Part shown: piece by piece, positions 33,294-41,921 of the stretch | How positions within the stretch are numbered: position 1 is the first letter of the stretch | Layout of the letters: every line of letters starts with the position of its first letter | NCBI GenBank assembly: GCA_011050525.1 | Contig: DRFO01000030.1 | Location: forward strand, 1 to 64,000 | Origin: Halopseudomonas xinjiangensis | GTDB taxonomy: Bacteria; Pseudomonadota; Gammaproteobacteria; Pseudomonadales; Pseudomonadaceae | Reading direction: 5' to 3' | DNA length: 64,000 nt | The notes under the pieces: generated by a model | Databases searched by the model: none | What the model saw: the letters and a program-made list of their open reading frames with translations, nothing else | Told to the model about the DNA's origin: nothing | Made by a program: the position numbers and the translations under genes

Positions 33294-35639
33294 CTACGCG
33301 TCGGGCTGATCCAGCCATTTAGACATCAAGGCCTGGAGGTCCTCTCGCTTGAATGGCTTGGCCAGGTAATCGTTCATTCCGGCATCTTCACAGCGTTGGC
33401 GGTCCTCTTGCAGGGCATTGGCAGTCAGCGCAATGATTGGAATGGTTTGCCAGCGCGGGTCTGCACGCATGCGCCGGCTGGTTTCGTAGCCATCCATGAC
33501 CGGCATGTTGCAGTCCATCAGCACCAGCTCATAGGAGTTGGAAGCCAGTCGCGCAAGCGCGAGCTCTCCATTTTCCGCGACATCCACCTCATACCCAAGC
33601 CTGCCCAGCATGCCCTTGGCAACCATCTGATTGACCATGTTGTCTTCCACCAGCAGTATCCGTTGTCCGGTCTGGAGCAATCCTGGCCCGGCGTCGGCGC
33701 GTTCGACAAGTTCCTGCGCAAAAATTTCGTCGATGGCCCGAGCCAGTCGGGCACGGGACGGAGGGCTGGCGACTTGCTGGCGTATCCCTGCTGAACGGGC
33801 TTCCTGGGCATTCATTAGCCTGGTATAGGTGCCGACCAACAGGCGTGGAATCTCTGGGTGCTGCCCGGCCAGGCGCCTGGCCAGGTCTGCGCTGTCGAGC
33901 AGCCAGAAATCGCCGTGGGGAATGGCTGCGCCCTCGCGAGGCTCATCGCCGTAATTCACCAGCGTACAATCCATGCCCCAGTATTCGAGCTGCTCCACCA
34001 GCAGGCTTCCCTGCAGCTTGCCCATGCGATTCCATACCACCGCGGAACGAGGGGCCGGGTAGCTGTAGTTTGAAGCCGTCAAGTGCGTGTTGAGGGGCAA
34101 GCTGACGGTAAAGGTGCTGCCCTGTTCCAGCTCGGATTCGACTTTGAGCGTGCCATTCATCGCATCCGCCAGGCTTTTGCACAGAGCCAGGCCCAGTCCG
34201 GTCCCACCGAACAGCCTGGAGATGTGGGCGTCTGCCTGGGTGAAGGGTGAGAAAATGTTTTCCAGGGCGTTCTGGGCGATGCCTATCCCGGTGTCCCTGA
34301 CGCTGATGTGCACCCACTGTTGCCCGCCGCTGCGGGGTTCGAGCTCCAGGCGGAGGGACACCTGGCCCTGCTCGGTGAATTTCAGCGCATTGGAGAGCAG
34401 ATTGCTGACGATTTGCCGGATGCGCGTAGGGTCGCCCAGCATGGTGCCCGGCAGGGCCGGATCGATTCTGCAGGTCAGTTCTATGTCCTGTTTGCCGGCA
34501 TTCTGGGACAACAGGCTGCATGTCTCCTCCAGCAGCGCCCCGAGATCAAATGGAATCTGTTCCAGTTGCAGTTTGCCGGCCTCGAACTTGGACAGGTCGA
34601 GGATATCGTTGAGCAGTTCGACCAGCACTTTTCCCGAGTCGTAGGCAATGGCCAGCTGTTGCCGCTGCTCTTCGTTCAGCGGGCTGTCCAGGGTAAGACC
34701 GATCATGCCGAGCAATCCATTGATCGGCGTGCGGATTTCATGACTCATGTTGGCCAGAAAGGCTGAGCGGGCGCGAGCCATGTCCAGCGCTTCCTCACGC
34801 GACAGTTCGAGTTCCTGGTTCGAAAGACGCAACTGGACGTTGGTTTCCTGCAGCTCGGTGGTGCGCGCTTCAACAATTATTTCCAGTTCTTCAAGATATT
34901 GGCGAAGACGTTCCTCGGCGCGCAGCTTCTGCCGCATGTTGACGTCTATGCTTTGCAACTGCCGGTTGATCACCTCTACCAGTGCACCGATCTCATCGCG
35001 GCCATGGCCCTCGGGGCAGGGCAGCCGGCTGCGTTCTTCCTCCGTCTTCATGTTCAGCAGATCGTTAATGAGCCTGACCAGCGGTTTGGTCAGCATTTTG
35101 TAGAACAGCACGACCAGAATCAGCGACAGCACCAGACTCAGGATAAAACCCGAGAGCATAGTCAGGCCGGCGCGCCTCAGGAAGTTTGCTCCCTGATGAA
35201 AGGTGTCTACCTCGACCACCAGATGCCCCAGCAGCTCTTCCGGTGCGTGGTCCACATACAATGGCTGGGAGTAGTTGCGACGACGGCCGAACAGCGCGTC
35301 GCTGACGGTGCGGTAACGGCTTTCAGTCATGGGTCGGCTGACGCTGGCGAGCGCTATGCCATTGCTGTCGATTATCTCTGCTCGTACCACCGGCGGCGCT
35401 TTCAGCAAGCCATTAACCAGTTCCAGCGCGAGCTCAGCATCAATGTTGTAGGCGATCCGGGAGGCGGGGCCCAGGCTGACGTTGATTTGCGCCTCGACTT
35501 CGTTATCGATGGCCGCGTCTTGCGACTGGTAGTCGACCAGTACCTGGATCAGGCCGAGCAGTGTTCCTAGGATAAAGGCCGCCAGAACGCCCTGTCTCGC
35601 CTGTTTGAACGAAAGGCGGTCAGTAAAGCGAATATTCAT
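33294..35639 (-). CDS. sagS: hybrid sensor histidine kinase, SagS-like
   Basis: A 781-residue inner-membrane hybrid kinase. Two membrane segments (about residues 15-35 and 172-195) flank a periplasmic sensor domain. There follow HAMP, a coiled coil, HisKA with H300 (MSHEIRTPINGLLG), HATPase (NLLSNALKF, GTGLGLALC) and a C-terminal receiver with D709 (LMDCNMPVMDG). Length, domain order and neighbours match P. aeruginosa SagS, which links surface attachment to biofilm formation and drug tolerance. Starts at 35639 and 35654 (giving 786 residues) are both possible; neither has a good ribosome-binding site. Confidence 0.85.
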   Translation of the reverse strand: MNIRFTDRLSFKQARQGVLAAFILGTLLGLIQVLVDYQSQDAAIDNEVEAQINVSLGPASRIAYNIDAELALELVNGLLKAPPVVRAEIIDSNGIALASVSRPMTESRYRTVSDALFGRRRNYSQPLYVDHAPEELLGHLVVEVDTFHQGANFLRRAGLTMLSGFILSLVLSLILVVLFYKMLTKPLVRLINDLLNMKTEEERSRLPCPEGHGRDEIGALVEVINRQLQSIDVNMRQKLRAEERLRQYLEELEIIVEARTTELQETNVQLRLSNQELELSREEALDMARARSAFLANMSHEIRTPINGLLGMIGLTLDSPLNEEQRQQLAIAYDSGKVLVELLNDILDLSKFEAGKLQLEQIPFDLGALLEETCSLLSQNAGKQDIELTCRIDPALPGTMLGDPTRIRQIVSNLLSNALKFTEQGQVSLRLELEPRSGGQQWVHISVRDTGIGIAQNALENIFSPFTQADAHISRLFGGTGLGLALCKSLADAMNGTLKVESELEQGSTFTVSLPLNTHLTASNYSYPAPRSAVVWNRMGKLQGSLLVEQLEYWGMDCTLVNYGDEPREGAAIPHGDFWLLDSADLARRLAGQHPEIPRLLVGTYTRLMNAQEARSAGIRQQVASPPSRARLARAIDEIFAQELVERADAGPGLLQTGQRILLVEDNMVNQMVAKGMLGRLGYEVDVAENGELALARLASNSYELVLMDCNMPVMDGYETSRRMRADPRWQTIPIIALTANALQEDRQRCEDAGMNDYLAKPFKREDLQALMSKWLDQPDA

Positions 35640-35793
35640 TTGTTCTTGATGCATCCTGCGGTTGTCATGGTCCGAGCTTAGCCCAGTTTGGCGCCTGGCG
35701 TCCTGCCTGGAGTGCATACGCTTTCTGGCGGATCAGTGCTATGGAACGCCGGTCATGGCATGCTTGGGTCAATAATGTTGATTGGGGCAAACC

Positions 35794-36684
35794 ATGTCGG
35801 ATATCACTTCTCCTCAGTTCATGAACAGGGTCGTTGCGTTCCTTGATCGCTACGAGCAGACCCTCCCGGTAGCCAGACCTGCTGTGGAGTGGAACAGCGT
35901 GCTCGCCGCACGGTGGATGGGGGAGGGGGCTTCTGGCTGGCTCCGGCCTCTATCGGTAGAGCTGTCAACCGGACTGGCCGATCTGGTCGGAGTAGACCGC
36001 CAGAAAACACTTCTGCAGACCAATACCCGCCAGTTTGTACAAGGTCTGCCTGCCAATAATGCCTTGCTCTGGGGCGCGCGGGGCACTGGCAAGTCATCTC
36101 TGGTCAGGGCCTTGCTGAGTGAGTATGCGGCCAGCAATCTGCGTTTGATAGAAATCGACAAGGCCGACCTGATCCATCTGCCAGCGCTGATCGAAGCGAT
36201 CAAGGAAGAGCCCTGGCGATTCCTGCTGTTCTGCGATGATCTGGCCTTCGAGGCCGATGACAGTGCCTACAAGACGCTGAAGACCGTTCTGGATGGAACT
36301 GTGGAAGCAACGCCGGATAATTTACTGCTGTATGCCACATCGAACCGCCGACACCTCCTGCCGGAGCATCAAGGTGATAATCAGGCGGCCAGCATGGTGG
36401 ACGGAGAGTTGCATCCTGGAGAGGCGATTGAAGAAAAGATTGCCCTGTCGGACCGGTTCGGTCTCTGGATTTCCTTTTATCCCTTCACCCAGGAACATTA
36501 CCTGAGCGTGGTTCGACACTGGATGGCGGTGCTAGCCAATCAGTACGGTTTGCAGTGGGAATGGTCCGAGGATTTGCAGAAGGAAGCGATACGCTGGGCC
36601 CTCGCCAGGGGTAATCGCAACGGTCGCTGCGCCTACCAGTTCGCCCGCTCCCATGCGGGGCGGGCATTGCTGGAAGGTCAATAG
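35794..36684 (+). CDS. DUF815 family ATP-binding protein
   Basis: A 296-residue P-loop ATPase with Walker A GARGTGKSS (about residues 91-99) and Walker B-like LLFCDDLAFE. The sequence then shows the DUF815 pattern LLLYATSNRRHLLPE. DUF815 proteins are AAA-like ATPases of unknown role. The ATG at 35794 is preferred over an upstream GTG-type start. Divergent from sagS. Confidence 0.85.
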   Translation: MSDITSPQFMNRVVAFLDRYEQTLPVARPAVEWNSVLAARWMGEGASGWLRPLSVELSTGLADLVGVDRQKTLLQTNTRQFVQGLPANNALLWGARGTGKSSLVRALLSEYAASNLRLIEIDKADLIHLPALIEAIKEEPWRFLLFCDDLAFEADDSAYKTLKTVLDGTVEATPDNLLLYATSNRRHLLPEHQGDNQAASMVDGELHPGEAIEEKIALSDRFGLWISFYPFTQEHYLSVVRHWMAVLANQYGLQWEWSEDLQKEAIRWALARGNRNGRCAYQFARSHAGRALLEGQ

Positions 36685-36700
36685 CGGACGTGGCTGGATG

Positions 36701-37360
36701 TCAGGCTTTGCCTGTCATTCTGGCCACCAGTTTTTGTTCCTCGGGCAATAACAGGGCGACGCTGGCACGCTCGATCATCCTGCCGAGCAGGCCGGCGAGT
36801 CCGGGCCAGCGCTGGGCGTCCACCCATTCTCCGGCGTGGGTCATGTTGATCAACTGGCAGCTCACCGCGATGTCAGCGAGGCTTAGGCGGGAGCCAAGAA
36901 AGAAAGGCTGGTTGGCCAGCTCGGCTTCAAGATAATCGAATAGTGGCGGTAGCTGCGTGGTCAAGGCTGCTTCAACTGCGGCGGTGTCTGAGGTTTCGCC
37001 CTTGACGGGCGCCACCACCCGGTTGTAGAAAACCGTGAAGGTTGCATACGGGGCAAGTTCGTAATCGGCATATTTTTCCAGCCAGCGCACCCTGGCTGCT
37101 TCTTCTGCGGTGTCGCCGTAGAGGCTCGCGGCCTTGCGGGTATCCTGTAGGTATTGGGCGATTACCGCCGAATCGGCGAGGGTAAAATCGCCATCCTTGA
37201 TGGCGGGAATGCGACCCAGTGGGCTGATCGCATAGTACCAATCCGGTTGCTGGAAGGGCGCTACGGGAGTCAGCTCGTAATCGATGTTCTGTTCGGCCAG
37301 TTGAATACGGATTTTTCTTACGTAGGGGGAAAGTATCGCGCCGTAGAGGGTTAAGCCCAT
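36701..37360 (-). CDS. glutathione S-transferase family protein
   Basis: A 219-residue two-domain GST: a thioredoxin-like N-domain with SPYVRKIRIQLAEQ, the GSH-site loop GRIPAIKDGDFTLADSAVI, and a helical C-domain with LGSRLSLADIAV. The N-terminal catalytic residue is probably Ser11 or Tyr6. It is convergent with the DUF815 gene (16 bp gap). The substrate is unknown. Confidence 0.88.
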   Translation of the reverse strand: MGLTLYGAILSPYVRKIRIQLAEQNIDYELTPVAPFQQPDWYYAISPLGRIPAIKDGDFTLADSAVIAQYLQDTRKAASLYGDTAEEAARVRWLEKYADYELAPYATFTVFYNRVVAPVKGETSDTAAVEAALTTQLPPLFDYLEAELANQPFFLGSRLSLADIAVSCQLINMTHAGEWVDAQRWPGLAGLLGRMIERASVALLLPEEQKLVARMTGKA

Positions 37361-37422
37361 TTTTTTGGAATCCCTTGTCGTATCGTTGAAAGCACAACTG
37401 TCGTGTCAGAATCACCGCCAGC

Positions 37423-38193
37423 TCAGTCGTCGTAAACGGCCTTCTTTTTCCAGCCATCATCATCCTGCTTCAGCGCATCCAGACCGGCAACCAGTTCGCT
37501 GGACTGGGCATCAGCGGTTTGCTCACTCTGCGCCGCTGCGACCTCGGCCTCGTTCAATTGGTACCGCAGGCTCGCCAGATGTTCGTTATAGGCCGGATCG
37601 TTCTGTTTCTGCAGGTAGGCAATGGCCCGCTCGTACTGGAGCTTGGCAACGCGGGGCTTGCCTTGTTGCAAACCCTGTCTGGCCAGTGCTTGGAACATAT
37701 CCAGCGAGGTCATGACGATATAGCGCTGAATCTGCCGGGACCACTCATGCAGACTGGTCTTGTCGAGCAGCCCGTCATGACTGGCCTGCGTCAACAGCTT
37801 GTGAAGGTTCTCCAGCAGCAGCCGGGCTTCCTTCGCCTGTGCTTCGTCGCCAATGGTCACAGGGGGATTGCTGACAGTGGTTTCGGTTGAGGCGAGTTGC
37901 AGGCGTACCTGGCTGAGATGCGTCGTTGCCTTGTCGTTTCTGCGATCGAGCCTGACGAGCTGTTCCAGCAGGTGTTGTTGCACCACCAGCAGAAGGTTCT
38001 TTAGCTCTGCGCTCATGAACTGCCCGGGCAGTTGCGAACTGATGGTTTCGCAATATCTGATGCGCGATCCCAGTTCGGCAGCTTGCCGCGCGCGTTCAAG
38101 CCGGGCTCGCTCCAGTCCATGACTGATGAAACCGATGCTGAGCAGGATCAGTATTCCGCCAGCTACCAATGCGCCAATAAGCAAAGGGGACAC
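37423..38193 (-). CDS. membrane-anchored coiled-coil hypothetical protein
   Basis: A 256-residue protein with an N-terminal membrane anchor (residues 5-24) followed by a long helical, charged region with coiled-coil character (about residues 28-215) and an acidic tail. The GTG start has GAGAG upstream. I recognise no family; it appears to be a Pseudomonas-group conserved protein next to the GST gene. The mostly helical region suggests a scaffolding role, which is only inference. Confidence 0.55.
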   Translation of the reverse strand: MSPLLIGALVAGGILILLSIGFISHGLERARLERARQAAELGSRIRYCETISSQLPGQFMSAELKNLLLVVQQHLLEQLVRLDRRNDKATTHLSQVRLQLASTETTVSNPPVTIGDEAQAKEARLLLENLHKLLTQASHDGLLDKTSLHEWSRQIQRYIVMTSLDMFQALARQGLQQGKPRVAKLQYERAIAYLQKQNDPAYNEHLASLRYQLNEAEVAAAQSEQTADAQSSELVAGLDALKQDDDGWKKKAVYDD

Positions 38194-38405
38194 GGTTGAT
38201 TTCTCTCTTTGTTGTTAGAAAAATTATGTTGATAGGCCATTAGCATCCGACTTAAGACTGACTTCTGCAAGCACGTTTTTTTGACGTAAGGAGCTCGCAA
38301 GAGCTGACCTACGGTACTAAACTGACTCCACTGTGGCCGCTTGCCCTGCATGATAAACAGCAGGGGCCGCGTAAAGGAACTCCAGCTTCAGCGTGATGGG
38401 GAAAA

Positions 38406-38426
38406 AACCTGAAAAAATATCAGGTT
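38406..38426 (-). terminator. minus-strand terminator-like hairpin upstream of the tRNA genes
   Basis: AACCTGA and TCAGGTT pair around an A-rich loop, and the minus strand continues with a T-run (38402-38407). No minus-strand gene ends here, so it may block antisense transcription into the preceding gene. The gap 38194-38542 holds otherwise only the tRNA promoter. Confidence 0.5.
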
Positions 38427-38431
38427 GGGGG

Positions 38432-38460
38432 TTGACGGTTACCTGGCCCCTGCCTAAAAT
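38432..38460 (+). promoter_or_regulatory. sigma-70 promoter of the tRNA operon
   Basis: TTGACG (38432-38437), a 17-bp spacer and TAAAAT (38455-38460), followed by the GC-rich discriminator GCGCGCC typical of stringently controlled stable-RNA promoters. It lies about 80 bp upstream of the tRNA-Glu gene. Confidence 0.8.
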
Positions 38461-38542
38461 GCGCGCCACTTGCAGCGAACATGGAAACATGGGAGCAGCA
38501 AGTAGCCAAGGTTAAAACCTCGGCACTGTGAAGTCCGGATAC

Positions 38543-38618
38543 GTCCCCTTCGTCTAGTGGCCTAGGACACCGCCCTTTCACGGCGGTAACAGGGGTTCGA
38601 GTCCCCTAGGGGACGCCA
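38543..38618 (+). tRNA. tRNA-Glu (anticodon UUC)
   Basis: A 76-nt cloverleaf with the CCA end encoded. The anticodon is TTC at 38577-38579, between the CCGCC/GGCGG stem. The acceptor stem GTCCCCT pairs with AGGGGAC, and the T loop has GGTTCGAGTCC. It is nearly identical to other gammaproteobacterial tRNA-Glu. Confidence 0.97.
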
Positions 38619-38634
38619 CTTCGGCGTCAGATTT

Positions 38635-38710
<76 letters not shown>

Positions 38711-38718
38711 GATTCATC

Positions 38719-38747
38719 AAAAAAACCGTCTGCGTGACGGTTTTTTT
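38719..38747. terminator. strong terminator after the tRNA operon
   Basis: AAAAAAACCGTC and GACGGTTTTTTT form a stem around TGCGT, with T-runs on both strands, so it also ends the convergent PA2817-like gene. Confidence 0.93.
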
Positions 38748-38794
38748 GTGCCTGTTTTTTGTTCAGAATATTGGCCTCCAGCGAGGCCAGGCTG

Positions 38795-39196
38795 TTACGG
38801 GTGCTGGATCAGTTGTCGCGCCTGCGCCCAGTCGAAGTCTTCGCCTCGCTCCTCGGCCGCTGCCTGATGTTCATCGAGAATCTGGTATTGGGCAATTTCC
38901 TCGTCGGGCATGAAATGCAGACAGTCACCGCCAAAATACCAGAGCAGGTCTCGGGGGATGAGATGAGCGATCTGCGGGTAACGGCTGATGATCTGGCAAA
39001 GAATTTCCTGTCCGGTGTGCATGGCGTCGTCTTCGCCGGCTTCCAGCTGTGTGATCAGATCATCAAAACGTTCCAGGAAAAGAATATTGCTCTCTTCAGG
39101 CACCTGTTCCATGAGTACTGACTGGGCTCTGAGCGTATCAAACAGACTTCTGAGCAGGGCGAGGTGGTACTGGTGGTAGGGCAGGGTGGTGTTCAT
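38795..39196 (-). CDS. PA2817 family protein
   Basis: A 133-residue soluble, mostly helical protein of the type named after P. aeruginosa PA2817, of unknown function. Marked by HYQYHLALLRSL-like N-terminus (YHQYHLALLRSL) and RDLLWYFGGDCLHFMPDEEI. It lies between the tRNA operon and fadE. Confidence 0.7.
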   Translation of the reverse strand: MNTTLPYHQYHLALLRSLFDTLRAQSVLMEQVPEESNILFLERFDDLITQLEAGEDDAMHTGQEILCQIISRYPQIAHLIPRDLLWYFGGDCLHFMPDEEIAQYQILDEHQAAAEERGEDFDWAQARQLIQHP

Positions 39197-39268
39197 GTGA
39201 AGGCTCCGGACTAACTCAAGCGCGGCAGTCTAGCAGACTTGGCTGGGCTTGAAGAGCGGCGGAAAATG

Positions 39269-39306
39269 ATCGAGAGGCCTGCCGTGGTTACAGCCGGCCT
39301 CTCGAT
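39269..39306 (-). terminator. terminator of fadE
   Basis: ATCGAGAGGCC and GGCCTCTCGAT are perfect 11-bp arms around a 16-base loop, four bases past the fadE stop; the minus strand then reads CATTTTCC. Confidence 0.75.
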
Positions 39307-39310
39307 GGGG

Positions 39311-41761
39311 TCAAGGGTGGGTCATGCCGTGTTGCGGGTCCATTTCCTCCTGCGAGAAGTCATCCACCGCGATCACGGCGCGGCGCGCCGTATCTGCTCC
39401 ACGCATCTGCTCGGCCTCCAGCGGAGTGATGATGTCGGCAGCCAGGGCAACGGTGACCATGTCCGCATCCCGGTCGTAAGCCAGGTCGCCTGACTTGACT
39501 GCCTTGTGCAGGCGCGCTTCGAGGACATCTCCCGCGATGACTTTCTCCAGGGTCGTATTGACCAGCCCAGTAACATCCTCTGGATCATTGCTGCGGTAGC
39601 AGCCGTCCAGCAGACGATCACGCGCGGCGCCCGGAGTCATGAGCCTGCGTGCTACTTCGGCGCCGGTAGCGTCCGACGGTGGCGCCAGGTGACGACCGAG
39701 TGGGAACACGACCACGCGCAGCAGCATGCCCAAAGCTCGATTTGGGAAGTTAAGCAAAATCTCGTGCATGGCCTGCTCGGTGTTGGCCAAAAGATCCTCG
39801 ACACCCCAGCGCAGGAACGCCAGATCTTCTTCGGGGCAGCCCTGGTCCTGAAAGTGTTTGAGCGTAGCGCTGGCCAGATACAGGTTGCTCAGTACATCAC
39901 CCAGGCGAGCCGACAGGCGCTCGCGCCGCTTCAGTTCTCCGCCCAACATCAACATGGTGGTATCGGCCAGGGTCGAGAAGGCGGCGGACAGTCTGGAGAG
40001 CTGGCGATAATAGCCCTTGGTTTCCGGATGGCTTGGCGTTTTGGCCAGATGCCCTGCGGTCAGGCCGAGCAGGAAACTGCCAGCAGCATTGCTCAGGGCA
40101 AAGCCGATGTGCTCGAAGAGCAGTTTGTCGAACTGATCGAGACCATTATTTTCGTCTTTGTCCTGGGTTGCCATCATTTCCTTTAGCACAAACGGATGGC
40201 AGCGGATGGCGCCTTGCCCGAAAATCATCATGTTGCGGGTGAGGATGTTGGCCCCTTCGACGGTGATCGAGATGGGTATGGCCTGATAGCCTCGGCCCAG
40301 GTAGTTCTTCGGCCCCATACAGATGCCCTTGCCGCCGTGCACGTCCATCGCATCATTGAGGCATTGGCGCATCCGCTCGGTAAGGTGATATTTGACGACC
40401 GCGGACAATACCGAAGGCTTCTCGCCCAGATCCACCGCTCCAGCGGTCATCCGGCGGGCCGCATCCATTACATAGGTATTGCCGCCGATACGTGCAAGCG
40501 CCTCCTGGATGCCTTCAAACTCGCCGATGGGCAGTCCGAACTGCTTGCGAATGCGCGCGTAGGCGCCGGTTGTCATGCTTGCCATCTTGGCTGCGCCGGT
40601 ACTGCCGGCCGGTAGGGAAATGGAGCGTCCGACGGACAGGCAGTTCATCAGCATCACCCAGCCCTGTCCGAGCATGTCCTGCCCGCCAATCAGATACTCC
40701 ATCGGAATAAAGACGTCAGTTCCCGAATTGGGACCATTCATGAATGCGGCGTTTAGTGGAAAGTGCCTACGGCCTATCTCCACACCGGGGGTTTCGGTAG
40801 GGATCAAGGCCAGCGAGATGCCTCGTTCATCCTCTTCTCCGACCAGGTGATCCGGATCGTATACCTTGAAAGCCAGGCCGAGGAGGGTAGCCATCGGCCC
40901 CAGGGTGATGTAGCGCTTCGCCCAGGTGACCCGGAGACCCGTCACTTCCTCACCTTGCCATTGACCCTTGCAGACAATGCCCTTATCCGGCATCGCTCCG
41001 GCATCCGATCCCGCCTCGGCGGAGGTAAGCGCAAAACAGGGGATTTCCTGGCCGGTGGCAAGACGCGGTAGATAGTGGTTTTTCTGCTCGTCGGTGCCGT
41101 ATTGCATCAGCAGTTCGGCGGGCCCCAGGGAGTTGGGTACCATTACCGTGGAGCCCAGGTCGCCGCTGCGGCTGGCAAGCTTCATGACGATTTGCGAATG
41201 GGCAAAGGCTGAAAAGCCTTTGCCTCCATGTTCCTTGGGAATGATCAGACCGAAGAAGCCGTTGTTCTTGATGAATTCCCATGCTGGTTGCGGGAGATTC
41301 TGATAGGTAGTCGTGATCTCCCATTCATTGGTCATGCGGCACAGCTCTTCAACCGGACCATCCAGAAAGGCCTGCTCTTCCTCCGTCAGAACCGGCTTGG
41401 GAAAGCTGTGCAGCTTGTTCCAGTCTGGTCTGCCACTGAATAATTCACCGTCCCACCAGACGGTACCTGCATCCAGTGCTTCCTGTTCGGTGTCGGAGAT
41501 GGGTGGCAAAACCTTCTTGAACCATTGGAAAGTGGGCTTGCTGATGTTCGCGCGGCGCCAGTCGCCGAGATTGAACGGGATCGCTATACCCAGGAAGATC
41601 ACCCAGAGTATCAGCATCAAAAACCAGTGGGCTGGGCTGAGGACGGTCATTGCCAGCAAATAAACCGCGACAGCTATGCAGCTGTTCAGCAGGCCGGCGC
41701 GTACGTAAGCCAGTGCGGTAATGCAGAAAAACAGGCCGATGAGCCAAAGCAGGGTCACCAT
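39311..41761 (-). CDS. fadE: acyl-CoA dehydrogenase
   Basis: An 816-residue FadE-type enzyme, the size of E. coli FadE, catalysing the first step of fatty acid beta-oxidation. The first 70 residues have two or three membrane segments. The dehydrogenase core carries CFALTSAEAGSDAG, the FAD and substrate residues, and VEGANILTRN, whose glutamate is the expected catalytic base. A roughly 250-residue C-terminal extension follows, as in FadE. The start has AAGGAGTAATAG upstream. Confidence 0.93.
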   Translation of the reverse strand: MVTLLWLIGLFFCITALAYVRAGLLNSCIAVAVYLLAMTVLSPAHWFLMLILWVIFLGIAIPFNLGDWRRANISKPTFQWFKKVLPPISDTEQEALDAGTVWWDGELFSGRPDWNKLHSFPKPVLTEEEQAFLDGPVEELCRMTNEWEITTTYQNLPQPAWEFIKNNGFFGLIIPKEHGGKGFSAFAHSQIVMKLASRSGDLGSTVMVPNSLGPAELLMQYGTDEQKNHYLPRLATGQEIPCFALTSAEAGSDAGAMPDKGIVCKGQWQGEEVTGLRVTWAKRYITLGPMATLLGLAFKVYDPDHLVGEEDERGISLALIPTETPGVEIGRRHFPLNAAFMNGPNSGTDVFIPMEYLIGGQDMLGQGWVMLMNCLSVGRSISLPAGSTGAAKMASMTTGAYARIRKQFGLPIGEFEGIQEALARIGGNTYVMDAARRMTAGAVDLGEKPSVLSAVVKYHLTERMRQCLNDAMDVHGGKGICMGPKNYLGRGYQAIPISITVEGANILTRNMMIFGQGAIRCHPFVLKEMMATQDKDENNGLDQFDKLLFEHIGFALSNAAGSFLLGLTAGHLAKTPSHPETKGYYRQLSRLSAAFSTLADTTMLMLGGELKRRERLSARLGDVLSNLYLASATLKHFQDQGCPEEDLAFLRWGVEDLLANTEQAMHEILLNFPNRALGMLLRVVVFPLGRHLAPPSDATGAEVARRLMTPGAARDRLLDGCYRSNDPEDVTGLVNTTLEKVIAGDVLEARLHKAVKSGDLAYDRDADMVTVALAADIITPLEAEQMRGADTARRAVIAVDDFSQEEMDPQHGMTHP

Positions 41762-41880
41762 CTATTACTCCTTCCTTTCGACTATTCAGTCGTCAGCATA
41801 GTCGCTTAAGGCCGGGGTGGGTAACTTACTGTCGTAACGGGGACGGGCTGGAGGTAGCGCAGCAAGGGAGGCGGAAAGTG

Positions 41881-41912
41881 CCAGAGCTGCTCCCGGCGGG
41901 GAGCAGCTCTGG
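41881..41912 (-). terminator. 14-bp perfect hairpin after the spinster-like MFS gene
   Basis: CCAGAGCTGCTCCC pairs perfectly with GGGAGCAGCTCTGG around GGCG. It begins ten bases past the MFS stop. The minus strand continues with CACTTTCC, so the T-run is weak, but the stem is exceptionally stable. Confidence 0.7.
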
Positions 41913-41921
41913 CACACGGTG

